NCBI RefSeq assembly: GCF_002849855.1
Contig: NZ_CP018618.1
Coordinates: 59,706-123,705 of the forward strand
Direction of reading: 5' to 3'
DNA from: Vibrio azureus
GTDB taxonomy: Bacteria > Pseudomonadota > Gammaproteobacteria > Enterobacterales > Vibrionaceae
DNA length: 64,000 bases
A program made the translations under genes and the position numbers. Positions within the stretch are counted from its first letter, which is position 1; each line of letters begins with the position of its first letter. Below the pieces are notes generated by a model that was not told where the DNA came from, did not search any database, and saw only the letters and a list, made by a program, of their open reading frames with translations. Shown here piece after piece: positions 63,353-64,000 of this stretch.

Positions 63353-63895
63353 TTAACGCGTTCCCCGATACATCATTTCTTCTTCGTTAATACCAAGATC
63401 AAGGCGCATAGCATTCAACATTGCATCAGCCTTTCCTCGCATTTCAATCCATGAACCTGGCTTACTTTCGTAAACAATAGGGATAAAGTAGTCGATCAAA
63501 TCATTGTATTTATCTAAAACATTTTGACTTGATACGAGTGCTATATAACCGTAAGCCTTTGTGCGATTTAGTGAGAACGAACGCTCAACCTCTTCGCTTA
63601 AGGCTGGTTGCTTACGAACTGCAACAGATTCCAAATCGCGCAAAATTAAACAAACTAAATGTATAACATCTTTATAGATTGCTAATTTTTCGTGATGTCT
63701 AGTTACATCCTTTTGTTTTAACAAATCTAGTTCATTTTTTATGCATTCTAGCTTCTCTGCATGTAACGCTCTCTCATTTTGGAGCATTCTTGATGCCCAG
63801 AGCTTTGCCAACCAATTAGAACATGCTGCTACGATTAGAGTACTTCCTCCTACAGAAGCAATTATCGCCGCAGCAACACTTAATATTTCGATCAT
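63353..63895 (-). CDS. Membrane-anchored helical protein, 180 aa
   Basis: N-terminal anchor (about 5-30), then a long helical cytosolic part (RALHAEKLECIKNELDLLKQ). Unknown family; common layout in mobile elements. Ends at 63353 with a 280-bp gap before the next leftward gene, in which nothing else was found. Confidence 0.6.
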   Translation of the reverse strand: MIEILSVAAAIIASVGGSTLIVAACSNWLAKLWASRMLQNERALHAEKLECIKNELDLLKQKDVTRHHEKLAIYKDVIHLVCLILRDLESVAVRKQPALSEEVERSFSLNRTKAYGYIALVSSQNVLDKYNDLIDYFIPIVYESKPGSWIEMRGKADAMLNAMRLDLGINEEEMMYRGTR

Positions 63896-63974
63896 ATTTT
63901 CAATAACTTACAACGCACTGTAGACGAATTTATTCTGCAATTATACGCAACCAATCACAACAGTAATTATACTG

Positions 63975-64000
63975 AACTTGTTGCAAAAACCTCACGAACC
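63975..64000 (+). mobile_element. IS6 left end running off the window
   Basis: ACTTGTTGCAAAAACCTCAC, the left terminal repeat (two bases changed at its tip) and the adjoining sequence. A further copy may continue beyond 64000. Confidence 0.6.

Overview
The window looks like a large mobile element (integrative conjugative element or conjugative plasmid) of a marine gammaproteobacterium, most plausibly Vibrionaceae. The base composition is AT-rich. The core reads as an SXT/R391- or pAQU-like backbone: a DsbA/DsbC-type disulfide protein, a RecT/Bet annealase, a YqaJ exonuclease, a MoxR/CobS-like ATPase, a CobT-like VWA protein, a TOPRIM protein, then traF-traH-traG. The genus and the ICE/plasmid status are inferences. 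No tRNA, rRNA or CRISPR array was seen.

Layout. 0-2.5 kb: start of a type I BREX island (brxR-brxA-brxB-brxC), running off the left edge. 2.9-6.7 kb: unassigned genes and a tyrosine recombinase. 6.7-20.9 kb: disulfide protein and the recombination/unknown-gene backbone. 21.1-26.6 kb: traFHG. 26.6-31.1 kb: small membrane genes, a repeat-rich regulatory region and a two-gene unit encoding an SF1 helicase fused to a HerA/FtsK-like ATPase. 31.1-47.8 kb: a rearranged accessory zone full of IS6-family copies and fragments, orphan immunity-like genes, two duplicated BspA-type leucine-rich-repeat surface proteins and a serine recombinase. 47.8-64 kb: a defence island with Sir2-HerA (sir2 split by an IS66 element), an HNH protein next to a PD-(D/E)XK-like protein, a coiled-coil GIY-YIG (T5orf172) gene, a HEPN Abi gene with a structured upstream region, and membrane proteins.

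The most unusual signal is in the backbone. Thirteen translation units between 7.9 and 19.1 kb are each preceded by the same kind of RNA leader. A CCC..GGGC/GCCC..GGG hairpin is followed by a strand B that can pair either with strand A inside the first hairpin or with strand C, which holds the Shine-Dalgarno and start codon. The sequences differ from copy to copy but the complementarity is kept, by compensatory changes. Genes in this stretch without a leader mostly overlap or abut the gene before them. The same stretch holds two copies of a conserved 215-bp non-coding element and several more nested or bistable hairpins. Together these suggest an undescribed RNA-based expression system for the recombination module.

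Other points: the sir2 gene is interrupted by IS66 with a perfect 8-bp target duplication; traC/W/U/N-type genes are absent between the disulfide gene and bet; and two 186-bp internally deleted IS6 derivatives behave like miniature elements. Functions come from motif and family recognition by eye, so entries marked unknown should be read that way.
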